Assembly: GCA_000434215.1 (NCBI GenBank)
Contig: HF999661.1
Coordinates: 1,506 to 28,167, forward strand
Reading direction: 5' to 3'
DNA: 26,662 nt
From: Bacteroides sp. CAG:144
GTDB lineage: Bacteria > Bacteroidota > Bacteroidia > Bacteroidales > UBA11471
The notes under the pieces are model-generated. The model was not told where the DNA came from, did not search any database, and was given only the letters and a program-made list of their open reading frames with translations. How positions within the stretch are numbered: the first letter of the stretch is position 1; every line of letters begins with the position of its first letter. The translations under genes were made by a program, and so were the position numbers. Shown here in pieces: positions 7,706-14,906 of the stretch.

Positions 7706-8083
7706 ATGAGCAGGAAATCGAAATATATCGTAGGGATAACGGGTGTCCTTACGATATGTTTTATTTTCTATTTTCTCGACCCTCTCGAATGTCCGTTATT
7801 CCCCAAGTGCCCGTTTCTCGTGCTTACAGGACTGGAATGTCCGGGTTGTGGTACCCAACGCGCTTTGCACAGCTTGCTGCATCTGCACATCATCGATGCC
7901 CTACGGTACAATGCGTTACTGATTTTTTCACTCCCCTATATCGCCCTACTTCTCTATGCCGAAATGGGCCGTACTCGATACCCCAAACTCTACATCGCCA
8001 TACACCGGCCGATATATATCCGGTGTTACCTCATTGTCGTAATTCTCTGGTGGATAGGGAGGAATCTCACCACCAATTTCTGA
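7706..8083 (+). CDS. DUF2752 membrane protein
   Basis: This 125-residue protein has the hallmark of DUF2752, C-P-G-C-G-T-Q-R at residues 45-52, preceded by two more Cys residues (29 and 35) that could add to a metal or disulfide centre, and followed by a helix with L-R-Y-N (about 66-69). Three hydrophobic segments are visible (about 8-24, 66-86, 104-120). The start lies three bases after the CD225-type gene, so the two are almost certainly made together. Such pairing is familiar in Bacteroidetes, but no function is established. The gene ends 17 bases before the convergent stop of the AUR1-like gene; no convincing terminator is seen there. Confidence 0.85.
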   Translation: MSRKSKYIVGITGVLTICFIFYFLDPLECPLFPKCPFLVLTGLECPGCGTQRALHSLLHLHIIDALRYNALLIFSLPYIALLLYAEMGRTRYPKLYIAIHRPIYIRCYLIVVILWWIGRNLTTNF

Positions 8084-8100
8084 ATTAGTCTCACGATCGA

Positions 8101-9030
8101 TTATGAGATATAAGCAATATATCGGAACATAAATCGACGAAAAACCGGCAGACGCATAAAGACTTGCTCAAAAAGTAAGATACCTATAACCGCACAAGCG
8201 ATACCCGTAAGGACATCGATCATATAGTGATGTCCCGAGTAAATCGCCGTAAACCATATTCCCGCCATGATAATGCCGAAAAGAGCGATAAGCCATTTCT
8301 TACAACGCCCCATAACCGCATAGGTAAAAGCGACCGGCATATAGGCCGAATGCAACGAGGGCAACGCGGCAAAAACATTGGCATTGCGCCCATACATGGG
8401 TGCAAAAATATCCATACCCACCAATGCATCGAAACGACCCAAACCCGCTACATTGCCGGGCGTACCGAGTATCGGCTCGAAACCATACTGCATGACGTAC
8501 CACGGCGGTGCGGCCGGGTGAATATAATATCCGGCAAAACCGATAAGATTGACCAGCAGGAAAACAAGCGAGAAACGTAACGCCAGTTCCCGACGCCCTT
8601 TGATAAAAAGAGACAAGGCAAAAAGCACGGGAACAGGGACCCAACAAAGATAGAAAAGTCCGGCAAAGAAATCGGCCACAGAACAATGATGTTCATGAAA
8701 AAATTCGCACAAAGTCATTCTTACACCGTCGACATCGATACCAAAAATTGTTCTTTCTGCGGAATAAAGACCCGCAACGTCAATGTCATTGACCATATAA
8801 TTGGGCCATACCCGCATCCAGTCGTACGAAACGGCAAAAACAACGAAAGGGAGCAAAGCGACCACCAACTTCCGGGTATAAAGTGAAGCGAAAAGCAACA
8901 CATCGAGAACGACCGCCATAGCAATATGTTCGGGTCTCAGCCCGATAAAAACGGCAGTCAAAAGCAAAAACGACAACGTACTGACGAGAACGATAACAGC
9001 TTCTTTCCGGGTCGGCGGCAGGTAACTCAT
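8101..9030 (-). CDS. AUR1-like PAP2 enzyme, probable inositol phosphorylceramide synthase
   Basis: This 309-residue membrane protein of the PAP2/AUR1 superfamily has several transmembrane segments. The conserved motifs are Y-Y-I-H-P-A-A-P-P-W-Y near residues 168-178, P-S-L-H-S at 224-228, and G-H-H-Y-M-I-D at 266-272, where the His residues and Asp form the usual phosphotransfer site. Length and the HPAAPPWY motif fit AUR1-type enzymes better than small undecaprenyl-PP phosphatases. It is the last gene of a minus-strand operon with a PgpA-type phosphatase, a GtrA-like protein and a CDP-alcohol phosphotransferase. That order matches the inositol-lipid locus described in Bacteroides thetaiotaomicron (BT_1522-BT_1526, recalled from the literature). 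By that comparison it transfers phosphoinositol from phosphatidylinositol to ceramide. The substrate is inferred from context. Confidence 0.82.
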   Translation of the reverse strand: MSYLPPTRKEAVIVLVSTLSFLLLTAVFIGLRPEHIAMAVVLDVLLFASLYTRKLVVALLPFVVFAVSYDWMRVWPNYMVNDIDVAGLYSAERTIFGIDVDGVRMTLCEFFHEHHCSVADFFAGLFYLCWVPVPVLFALSLFIKGRRELALRFSLVFLLVNLIGFAGYYIHPAAPPWYVMQYGFEPILGTPGNVAGLGRFDALVGMDIFAPMYGRNANVFAALPSLHSAYMPVAFTYAVMGRCKKWLIALFGIIMAGIWFTAIYSGHHYMIDVLTGIACAVIGILLFEQVFMRLPVFRRFMFRYIAYIS

Positions 9031-9037
9031 AAGTCGA

Positions 9038-9694
9038 TTATTTCTTGTCGTTCAACAACCGATAACAATGCGCCACCCGCACAAATGCCGTAACATTGGC
9101 CAGAACGGCAATGACGGCAAGCGGCACGGCAAGGATAAGAATCGGATCGAATGCCGTACAATCTCCGAATATCCCGCAGAAAAGAGCACCGAGGCTGGTC
9201 AGTACGACCCGTTCGGGACGCTGCATAAGCCCCACCTTGCACTCCAACCCCAATCCTTCGGCTCGCGCCCGGACATAACTTACCATGATAGACCCGACAA
9301 GGGCAACAAACGCGACGATAGCCCACGCCATATACCCTTGCAGGATAAGGAAAAAGAATATTCCGAAAAGGGTAAACAGCTCGCTGTACCGGTCGAGTAC
9401 CGAATCATAAAACGCACCGAAACGGGAAACCATATTTCCAAGACGCGCAACACGTCCGTCGAGCATATCGAACAAGCCGGCAAAAAGTACGACACCTCCT
9501 CCTAAGCCCACATAGAAATAGGCCTCGGATTTCGCCAAATACCCGGCATAAATAAAAACAGCCGCAGCAGCAATATTCAATATCAGGCCGGTTGTGGTAA
9601 TGATATTGGGTGTGATACCCATTTTTATAAGTCCCTTTACAACCGGGTTTATGATTTTATAAATCAACTGTTGCAGATAATCACGGTAATGCAT
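9038..9694 (-). CDS. CDP-alcohol phosphatidyltransferase, probable phosphatidylinositol-phosphate synthase
   Basis: This 218-residue integral membrane enzyme carries the complete CDP-alcohol phosphotransferase signature D-x2-D-G-x2-A-R-x8-G-x3-D-x3-D, here D76, D79, G80, A83, R84, G93, D97 and D101, with the first Asp residues binding metal and the last acting as base. Several hydrophobic helices follow. The family joins CDP-diacylglycerol to an alcohol. Here the operon partners (PgpA-type phosphatase and AUR1-like enzyme) point to inositol-1-phosphate as acceptor, making phosphatidylinositol phosphate that is then dephosphorylated. Glycerol-3-phosphate (PgsA) is the main alternative, since a PgpA-type phosphatase would also suit that pathway. 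The gene stops 7 bases before the AUR1-like start. The ATG at 9694 is 14 bases after the GtrA-like stop. Confidence 0.88.
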   Translation of the reverse strand: MHYRDYLQQLIYKIINPVVKGLIKMGITPNIITTTGLILNIAAAAVFIYAGYLAKSEAYFYVGLGGGVVLFAGLFDMLDGRVARLGNMVSRFGAFYDSVLDRYSELFTLFGIFFFLILQGYMAWAIVAFVALVGSIMVSYVRARAEGLGLECKVGLMQRPERVVLTSLGALFCGIFGDCTAFDPILILAVPLAVIAVLANVTAFVRVAHCYRLLNDKK

Positions 9695-9708
9695 AGATTT
9701 ATCTCGAT

Positions 9709-10176
9709 TTATCGTTTATGTGATATGAATAATTTGTCGAAAAAACAATCCCGATACACAAACTTGCGTTGCAACTGGTAATTCCAAAAAAATGAAACGA
9801 TAAGCGCCACGACAACTTTGGGCAATAGAAAAAGATTGACCGACACATACATATTACTCAGCCGGTCGACCCACGCCATACGCATCATACACTCGGTAAG
9901 GAAATACGTACCGTAGGTATTAAGAATGATGCTCCCGCCCCATACCAACATATATTTCAAAGCGATATGGCACTTGGACGACGATACGCAAAACACCCAT
10001 TTATAATTGATGCAACAATTCACCACACCTCCCGAAAGAGCACCGAGAAAAGTCGCATAGACATAATAAAGTCCGCAAAAATTGACTAAGGCCAGAGTCG
10101 CCATGAAATCGACCGCACTGGCAATTTGAGCCGAACACATGGCTTTGAGAAATAATATGAACGAACGCCTCGACAT
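9709..10176 (-). CDS. GtrA-like four-TM membrane protein
   Basis: This 155-residue protein has four predicted membrane helices, including segments near residues 12-34, 38-58, 75-95 and 115-135, and the GtrA/DPMS pattern of N-Y-K-W-V-F after helix 2 and F-x-W-N-Y-x-x-x-R-K-F-V-Y near the end. GtrA-type proteins are associated with moving or presenting polyprenyl-linked sugars across the inner membrane. The gene is tightly placed (9 bases after pgpA, 14 before the CDP-alcohol gene) within the inositol-lipid operon, so its substrate here may be an inositol lipid or its head group; that is inference. It is unusually rich in Cys (for example the C-C-I-N motif). No catalytic motif is visible. Confidence 0.78.
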   Translation of the reverse strand: MSRRSFILFLKAMCSAQIASAVDFMATLALVNFCGLYYVYATFLGALSGGVVNCCINYKWVFCVSSSKCHIALKYMLVWGGSIILNTYGTYFLTECMMRMAWVDRLSNMYVSVNLFLLPKVVVALIVSFFWNYQLQRKFVYRDCFFDKLFISHKR

Positions 10177-10185
10177 AATTTGCTT

Positions 10186-10665
10186 TTATTCTATCGAAAG
10201 ACGGATAATACCCAACAATATCGCACTGTATATCCCGGCCAAAATATCGTCCATCATGATTCCTACCCCTCCCCTAAAACGCTCCATACGACGTACGCCG
10301 AGGGGCTTCACTATATCGAAAAAACGGAAAAGGGCAAAAGCAGCGACGACATACCACCAGCCTCCGTCCGGAACGACAAGCAGAGGAATCCACACACCCA
10401 CCATCTCATCGATGACGACACGAGACGGATCTTCACCCCAGTATTTTTCCATAACCGCACTCGAATATATTCCCTGCACGGTAAAATAGACAATGGCCAC
10501 TGCCAATACAGTCTGCAAGATTTCAAATGGCAATAGGAAATAACCGGCCATCCACAAAAGCACCGCCAGCAAAGCTCCGGCAGTTCCGGGGGCTACGGGC
10601 GAAAATCCCGACCCGAAACCCGTCGCCATAAAAAGATGAAAAAACGGAGGCTTTTGTACAGACAT
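10186..10665 (-). CDS. pgpA: PgpA-type lipid phosphatase, probable phosphatidylinositol-phosphate phosphatase
   Basis: This is a 159-residue membrane phosphatase of the phosphatidylglycerophosphatase A family. Conserved segments are G-x-G-S-G-F-S-P-V-A-P-G-T-A-G near the start, D-P-S-R-V-V-I-D-E-M-V-G in the middle (acidic catalytic centre), and R-F-F-D-I-V-K-P with D-D-I-L-A-G near the end. The frame extends upstream to an ATG at 10713, but the -7 box at 10701-10708 lies downstream of that, so the ATG at 10665 (M-S-V-Q-K-P-P) is chosen; the protein then matches the family N terminus. As first gene of the operon before GtrA-like, CDP-alcohol phosphotransferase and AUR1-like genes, it probably removes the phosphate from phosphatidylinositol phosphate rather than phosphatidylglycerophosphate. 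Either role remains possible. Confidence 0.87.
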   Translation of the reverse strand: MSVQKPPFFHLFMATGFGSGFSPVAPGTAGALLAVLLWMAGYFLLPFEILQTVLAVAIVYFTVQGIYSSAVMEKYWGEDPSRVVIDEMVGVWIPLLVVPDGGWWYVVAAFALFRFFDIVKPLGVRRMERFRGGVGIMMDDILAGIYSAILLGIIRLSIE

Positions 10666-10700
10666 TCTTTCTCTAATTTTATTTTTTTTATGAGAATGTG

Positions 10701-10731
10701 CAAAAGTAAGCAATATGTTCTATACCACCAA
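10701..10731 (-). promoter_or_regulatory. Bacteroidetes-type promoter for the inositol-lipid operon
   Basis: On the minus strand a TTG (10731-10729) is followed after 20 bases by TACTTTTG (10708-10701), a perfect TAnnTTTG box. The transcript would begin near 10694, about 30 bases before the ATG at 10665, and this decides the start of pgpA. The rest of the gap up to 10833 shows no clear hairpin or gene. Confidence 0.65.
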
Positions 10732-10833
10732 GTAAGAAAGTTGTAATTCGATTCGTCGAAAAGGAAATAGAGATGTTTTATCGGTCCAGTATCATTTCTT
10801 ACACAAAACTGAGATGGTACAACAAATGGGAGA

Positions 10834-12117
10834 TCAGGAATAACGGCGGGGATAACGGATCAAAATAGCCAGTAACGCACAAAGTCCCAATAATACCGGA
10901 TAATACAAGTAACGGATTATCGATAACGGAGAGAGCTGCGTAAGACCGGCAGCGATAAGCAACTGTGCTCCATAAGGTATCAACCCCTGTACAGCACAGG
11001 AAAAGGTATCGAGAATACTTGCCGTCTTACGGGCATCGAGGCCGAAGCGCATGGTAATATCCCGGGCTATCGGACCGGTCGTAATGATAGCAATGGTATT
11101 ATTGGCCGTACAAAGGTTGGCCAAAGATACAAGAGCTGCAATACTCAACTCGGCCCATCGTTTGGTAGAGACATGAGCCGTAAGCCGGGAAATAATATAT
11201 TCCATACCGCCGTTATAACGAATCAGTTCGAGCATACCGCCGGCCAATAGGGTTACGATAATGAGTTCCCCCATACCCGTAATACCCTCTCCCATCGCCG
11301 CCAGACAACCGAAGATATCGTACCCGCCGGTAAACACTCCTATTGCAGCCGACGTAAATATGCCCAATGTCAGGACCAGCATTACATGCACACCCGCCAA
11401 CGCCGTAAGCAATACGACAATATAAGGAATGACTTTCACCCACTCCACAGCAGCCTCGGGTGCCGGAATATCGAGCCGGAAGCCCACCACCGTATAGTAT
11501 GCAAGTAAAACGACAGCCGCAGGAAAAACGATAAGAATATTTACCCGGAATTTATCTTTCATTTCGCATAATTGAGTGCGGGTAGCCGCTATCGTCGTAT
11601 CGGAGATAAAAGACAGATTATCTCCGAAAAAAGCACCTCCGACAACAATAGCCGTCATATACGGCAAAGCGATTCCCGTTTTATCGGCCAACCCGGCCGC
11701 TACCGGAACCAAGGCAACAATCGTGCCGACCGAGAGAGAAATAAAACAAGAAGCCGCAAAAAGACCCACCAATAAAAAATGATCGGGCAAAAGCCACAAC
11801 GTAAGATTTACCGTCGCATCGATCGCCCCCATTGCTTTGGCCGACTGCGCAAAAGCCCCTGCCAAAATAAAAATCCATATCATGATAAGGATATTTTTAT
11901 CGGCAGCACCTTCGGAAAAACGGGCGATGCGCTCGGGCAGAGACAATCCGTCGGTAAGGGCCACAGCCACCATCGATGCGATAATGAAAGCAACAGTAAT
12001 GGGTACAGCATAAAAATCATCGACCCATACCGACGCAAGCAGATAAACGCCTAAAAAAACAAACAATGGAACCAACGCCCGGAAACCCGGGCGTTGTGGT
12101 AAAGCGGTCTTCATCAT
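10834..12117 (-). CDS. nhaC: NhaC-family Na+/H+ antiporter
   Basis: This 427-residue inner-membrane protein has about 11-12 hydrophobic segments. The family signature G-G-A-F-F-G-D-N-L-S-F-I-S-D-T-T is present near residues 160-175, with acidic residues expected to bind Na+. Further marks are the S-V-G-T-x-x-A-L-V-P-V loop around 130 and N-N-T-I-A-I in the second half. It would exchange cytosolic Na+ for H+, possibly coupled to organic ions in this superfamily. The start could be either of two adjacent Met codons. It lies 10 bases downstream of ldhA on the same strand, so the two probably form an operon. Length is a little below the usual 450-480 of NhaC, with no sign of truncation. The family is clear, the ion specificity inferred. 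Confidence 0.88.
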   Translation of the reverse strand: MMKTALPQRPGFRALVPLFVFLGVYLLASVWVDDFYAVPITVAFIIASMVAVALTDGLSLPERIARFSEGAADKNILIMIWIFILAGAFAQSAKAMGAIDATVNLTLWLLPDHFLLVGLFAASCFISLSVGTIVALVPVAAGLADKTGIALPYMTAIVVGGAFFGDNLSFISDTTIAATRTQLCEMKDKFRVNILIVFPAAVVLLAYYTVVGFRLDIPAPEAAVEWVKVIPYIVVLLTALAGVHVMLVLTLGIFTSAAIGVFTGGYDIFGCLAAMGEGITGMGELIIVTLLAGGMLELIRYNGGMEYIISRLTAHVSTKRWAELSIAALVSLANLCTANNTIAIITTGPIARDITMRFGLDARKTASILDTFSCAVQGLIPYGAQLLIAAGLTQLSPLSIIRYLYYPVLLGLCALLAILIRYPRRYS

Positions 12118-12127
12118 TGCCCGACAA

Positions 12128-13126
12128 TCAGTGTTTTACTTCATTCTCCAACGGACGACCCGCCTCGAAATCGGCAATATTCTGCAATGTGGTCTCGGCG
12201 ATATTGTGGACAGCCTCTCTGGTGAAAAAAGCCTGATGGGAAGTTACAATCACATTATTGAAAGACAATAACCGGGCCAAAACATCATCATCGATAATAC
12301 GGTCGGACTTATCTTCATAAAAATATCCGCTCTCTTCTTCGTATACGTCGAGACCGGCATAACCCACCTTCTTACTTTTCAACCCATTGATCAATGCATG
12401 AGTGTGTATCAGTTTTCCCCGACCGGTATTGATGAGCATTACCCCCTGTTTCATCTTGGCAATCGCCTCATCGTTGATGATATAACGCGTCTCATCGGTA
12501 AGCGGACAATGAAGCGAAATAATATCGGAACTCCGGTAAAGATCGTCGAGCGATGTGTATTCGACATGATAGGCGGCAGCAAACTCTTTATCGGGATAAA
12601 GGTCGTAAGCCAATATACGCATTCCGAAACCGCTCAACAAACGTATCAATACTTTGGCTATTTTTCCCGTACCTATAATACCTATGGTTTTCTCGTGCAT
12701 ATCAAACCCCATAAGACCATGCAATGAAAAATTTCCGTCTCGGGTACGCCACGTAGCACGCGGAATGCGGCGATTGAGCGCAAGCATCAATGCCAACGTA
12801 TATTCGGCAACGGCATAGGGAGAATAAGCGGGGACTCGGACTACCGGCAAACGCCCTTCGGCTGCCGCCAAATCGACATTGTTATAACCGGCACACCGCA
12901 AAGCCAGCAATTTGACACCGTTTTTCACCAACGTATCTATCACACCGGCATCGGCAATATCGTTTACAAAAATGCACACGGCATCGAATCCTTGGGTCAA
13001 CATCACATTGTTTGGATTGAGATGCCCCTTGAAATAAACGATATCGAAACCGAAACGTTCGTTCATCTTACTGAAAGAATCCTCATCATAAGGTTTTGTG
13101 TCGAAAAAAGCGATTCTGAATGACAT
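12128..13126 (-). CDS. ldhA: D-lactate dehydrogenase (fermentative, LdhA type)
   Basis: This 332-residue cytosolic NADH enzyme of the D-2-hydroxyacid dehydrogenase family reduces pyruvate to D-lactate. The NAD-binding loop G-T-G-K-I-A starts at residue 152. The catalytic Arg (N-T-G-R-G, R236), Glu (V-Y-E-E-E, E265) and His (S-H-Q-A-F, H297) are all present and at the spacing of E. coli LdhA (R235, E264, H296, recalled). The substrate-loop segment R-C-A-G-Y-N-N-V-D (around 77-85) is diagnostic of the LdhA clade rather than of serine or glycerate dehydrogenases. It is the first gene before nhaC. A candidate -7 box, TATCTTTA, is at 13170-13163. Lactate as end product fits redox balancing in an anaerobe. 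Confidence 0.94.
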   Translation of the reverse strand: MSFRIAFFDTKPYDEDSFSKMNERFGFDIVYFKGHLNPNNVMLTQGFDAVCIFVNDIADAGVIDTLVKNGVKLLALRCAGYNNVDLAAAEGRLPVVRVPAYSPYAVAEYTLALMLALNRRIPRATWRTRDGNFSLHGLMGFDMHEKTIGIIGTGKIAKVLIRLLSGFGMRILAYDLYPDKEFAAAYHVEYTSLDDLYRSSDIISLHCPLTDETRYIINDEAIAKMKQGVMLINTGRGKLIHTHALINGLKSKKVGYAGLDVYEEESGYFYEDKSDRIIDDDVLARLLSFNNVIVTSHQAFFTREAVHNIAETTLQNIADFEAGRPLENEVKH

Positions 13127-13162
13127 GGAATAAAATAATTTGATTTGTAATTGGTGCTACGG

Positions 13163-13195
13163 TAAAGATACATCTTTTTTCGTAGGGGAAAACAA
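13163..13195 (-). promoter_or_regulatory. Candidate promoter for ldhA-nhaC
   Basis: On the minus strand TTGTTTT (13195-13189) lies about 18-22 bases before TATCTTTA (13170-13163), one mismatch from TAnnTTTG. The leader would be roughly 30 bases. The match is weaker than the other promoters listed. Confidence 0.4.
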
Positions 13196-13268
13196 TCTTC
13201 TCCTGTTTTTTTGTATAAAAGAATTCCACTCATCGATCTTCTCTCAACAAAAAAGAAAAATTATTTTT

Positions 13269-13276
13269 TAACTTTG
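13269..13276 (+). promoter_or_regulatory. -7 box upstream of the pectinesterase gene
   Basis: TAACTTTG is a perfect TAnnTTTG match 20 bases before the ATG at 13297. I see no TTTG at the -33 position, which is A-rich. The predicted leader is very short. Confidence 0.5.
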
Positions 13277-13296
13277 CGAATATAAACGCAACAACC

Positions 13297-14880
13297 ATGA
13301 AAAAGATTTTCGTATCAACGATCATACTGTTCCTCGCATCTTGGATATACGCCGAAAAAGACTACAACGTCGATGCAAAAACCGGAGCCAGCATGCCGGT
13401 ACAAAAGGTGGAGACAACTCCATCTTACCGACTTTTTCCCGCAAACAAGGCCAAAGGAGTTCCGCCCGATACTCATCTCACCATCGAGTTCGACAGTCCG
13501 GTACAACTCAACAATAAAGGAGTCATACGCATCTACGAATCGCATACGGGACGACTGGTCGACACACTCGACATGAGTATTCCCGCCGGCCCTACCGAAC
13601 CCGATATGATACGGAAACAAAAAGCGACCTATACCACCGAACCGTATCCTTACGACTCTTCCCACTCCATTACCAACGCCAACACAAAAGCCGGGACTCC
13701 ATCGGGTACTGCCATACGTGATACGACCGGGCCCTACCAACTGACAATCATAGGGGGCTTCTCTGACGGATTCCACTTTTATCCGGTCATCATCGATGGC
13801 AATCGAGCCACCATTTATCCGCATAACAATCTGCTGGAATACGGAAAAAGCTACTATGTTACTATCGACAAAGAGGTTTTCACCCTCGAAAAAGGTGTGT
13901 TCTCGGGTATTTACGATCGCGGGACATGGCAATTCAGCATCCGCAAAAACGCTCCGGAAGCCACCCGACGTCATCTTATCGTAAATCATGACGGGAGCGG
14001 AGACTTCTGTACCGTACAGGGGGCGATGGATTTTATACCCGATTTCAGTGCAGAGTCGTGGAGCGTTTTTATCCACAACGGAGACTATGAAGAACTGGTC
14101 TATTTCCGGAACAAGAAAAACGTTCTTCTTCAAGGGGAAAATCGAGACAGCGTATTGATTCATTACGCCAACAATGAAACATTCAATCCTCATCCCCTCA
14201 ATGTAAAAACGAATGAATGGCCGGGAACTTTCCCATCTCGTCGCGCAGCCTTTGCCGCCGATAACTGTTACGATATGCGTTTCGAAAACATGACCATACA
14301 GACCGACCTTCGGGGACAAGCCGAAGGCCTTCTGCTCATGGGTTCCCGCAACTATCTGCGCAACGTACGGGTTGTCGGGTCGGGCGACGCTCTGCAAATC
14401 AACGGATCGGTCTATCTCGAACGTTGCATCATCGATGGCGGCGGCGACATGATTTTGGGAAGAGGTCCCGCTTATTTCAAAGATTGCCTATTGAAAAGCC
14501 CCGGCCCGTTTATGTGGATACGCAATACCGAAGCCAATCACGGAAATATCTTCGTAAATTGCCACTTCATAGGAACGAGAAAAAATACCGTTCTGGCACG
14601 TTCTCCGCTAAACAAACTTCCTGAGGGCTATCCCTATGCCGAGGCCGTACTCATAAATTGCACGCTCGAAAATATCGCGCCGGAAGGTTGGGGTAACATC
14701 GGGGGACCGGCACATCACTTGCGTTTTTTAGAGTTCGACAGTAGGGATAAAGATGGCAATCCCATCGATACGAGCCGTCGCCACCCGCTCTCAAAACAAC
14801 TCAGGTTACCGGCTGACGACTGCTTGATCGAGATGTACCTCGACCCTGCAAAAATCCTCAACTGGCAACCCGAGTGGTAA
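13297..14880 (+). CDS. Secreted pectinesterase (CE8-like) with N-terminal Ig-like region
   Basis: This 527-residue protein begins with a signal peptide (cleavage after W-I-Y-A, about residue 19; no lipobox), so it is exported. Residues of about 40-215 look like a Big_5-type Ig-like domain (L-F-P-A-N-K-A-K-G-V-P-P-D-T-H-L then I-E-F-D). The right-handed beta-helix starts near 226 with V-N-H-D-G-S-G-D-F-C-T-V-Q. Catalytic positions by motif alignment are Q341 (G-Q-A-E-G), D364 (G-D-A-L), D384 (D-M-I-L-G) and R435 (L-A-R-S-P). The usual Gln just before the first Asp (Q-D-T-L) is Gly here, and L-G-R-P-W is changed to L-A-R-S-P. It should de-esterify pectin methyl esters, but these changes leave activity or substrate in doubt. 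No SusC/SusD or polysaccharide lyase neighbours are present. Confidence 0.87.
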   Translation: MKKIFVSTIILFLASWIYAEKDYNVDAKTGASMPVQKVETTPSYRLFPANKAKGVPPDTHLTIEFDSPVQLNNKGVIRIYESHTGRLVDTLDMSIPAGPTEPDMIRKQKATYTTEPYPYDSSHSITNANTKAGTPSGTAIRDTTGPYQLTIIGGFSDGFHFYPVIIDGNRATIYPHNNLLEYGKSYYVTIDKEVFTLEKGVFSGIYDRGTWQFSIRKNAPEATRRHLIVNHDGSGDFCTVQGAMDFIPDFSAESWSVFIHNGDYEELVYFRNKKNVLLQGENRDSVLIHYANNETFNPHPLNVKTNEWPGTFPSRRAAFAADNCYDMRFENMTIQTDLRGQAEGLLLMGSRNYLRNVRVVGSGDALQINGSVYLERCIIDGGGDMILGRGPAYFKDCLLKSPGPFMWIRNTEANHGNIFVNCHFIGTRKNTVLARSPLNKLPEGYPYAEAVLINCTLENIAPEGWGNIGGPAHHLRFLEFDSRDKDGNPIDTSRRHPLSKQLRLPADDCLIEMYLDPAKILNWQPEW

Positions 14881-14906
14881 ATCTTATTATCCTCGCACCG
14901 AACTGA

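Noticed and set aside
8076..8110. Short inverted repeat (TCTCA/TGAGA) between the DUF2752 and AUR1-like genes as terminator
   Set aside because: Only 5 bp of stem and no T-run on either strand.
10666..10713. Upstream ATG start for pgpA at 10713
   Set aside because: The predicted -7 box and transcription start lie downstream of it, and the added 16 residues do not fit the family N terminus.
13315..14397. 360-codon open frame antisense to the pectinesterase gene
   Set aside because: The sense strand has a signal peptide and catalytic motifs throughout; the antisense product shows no domain.
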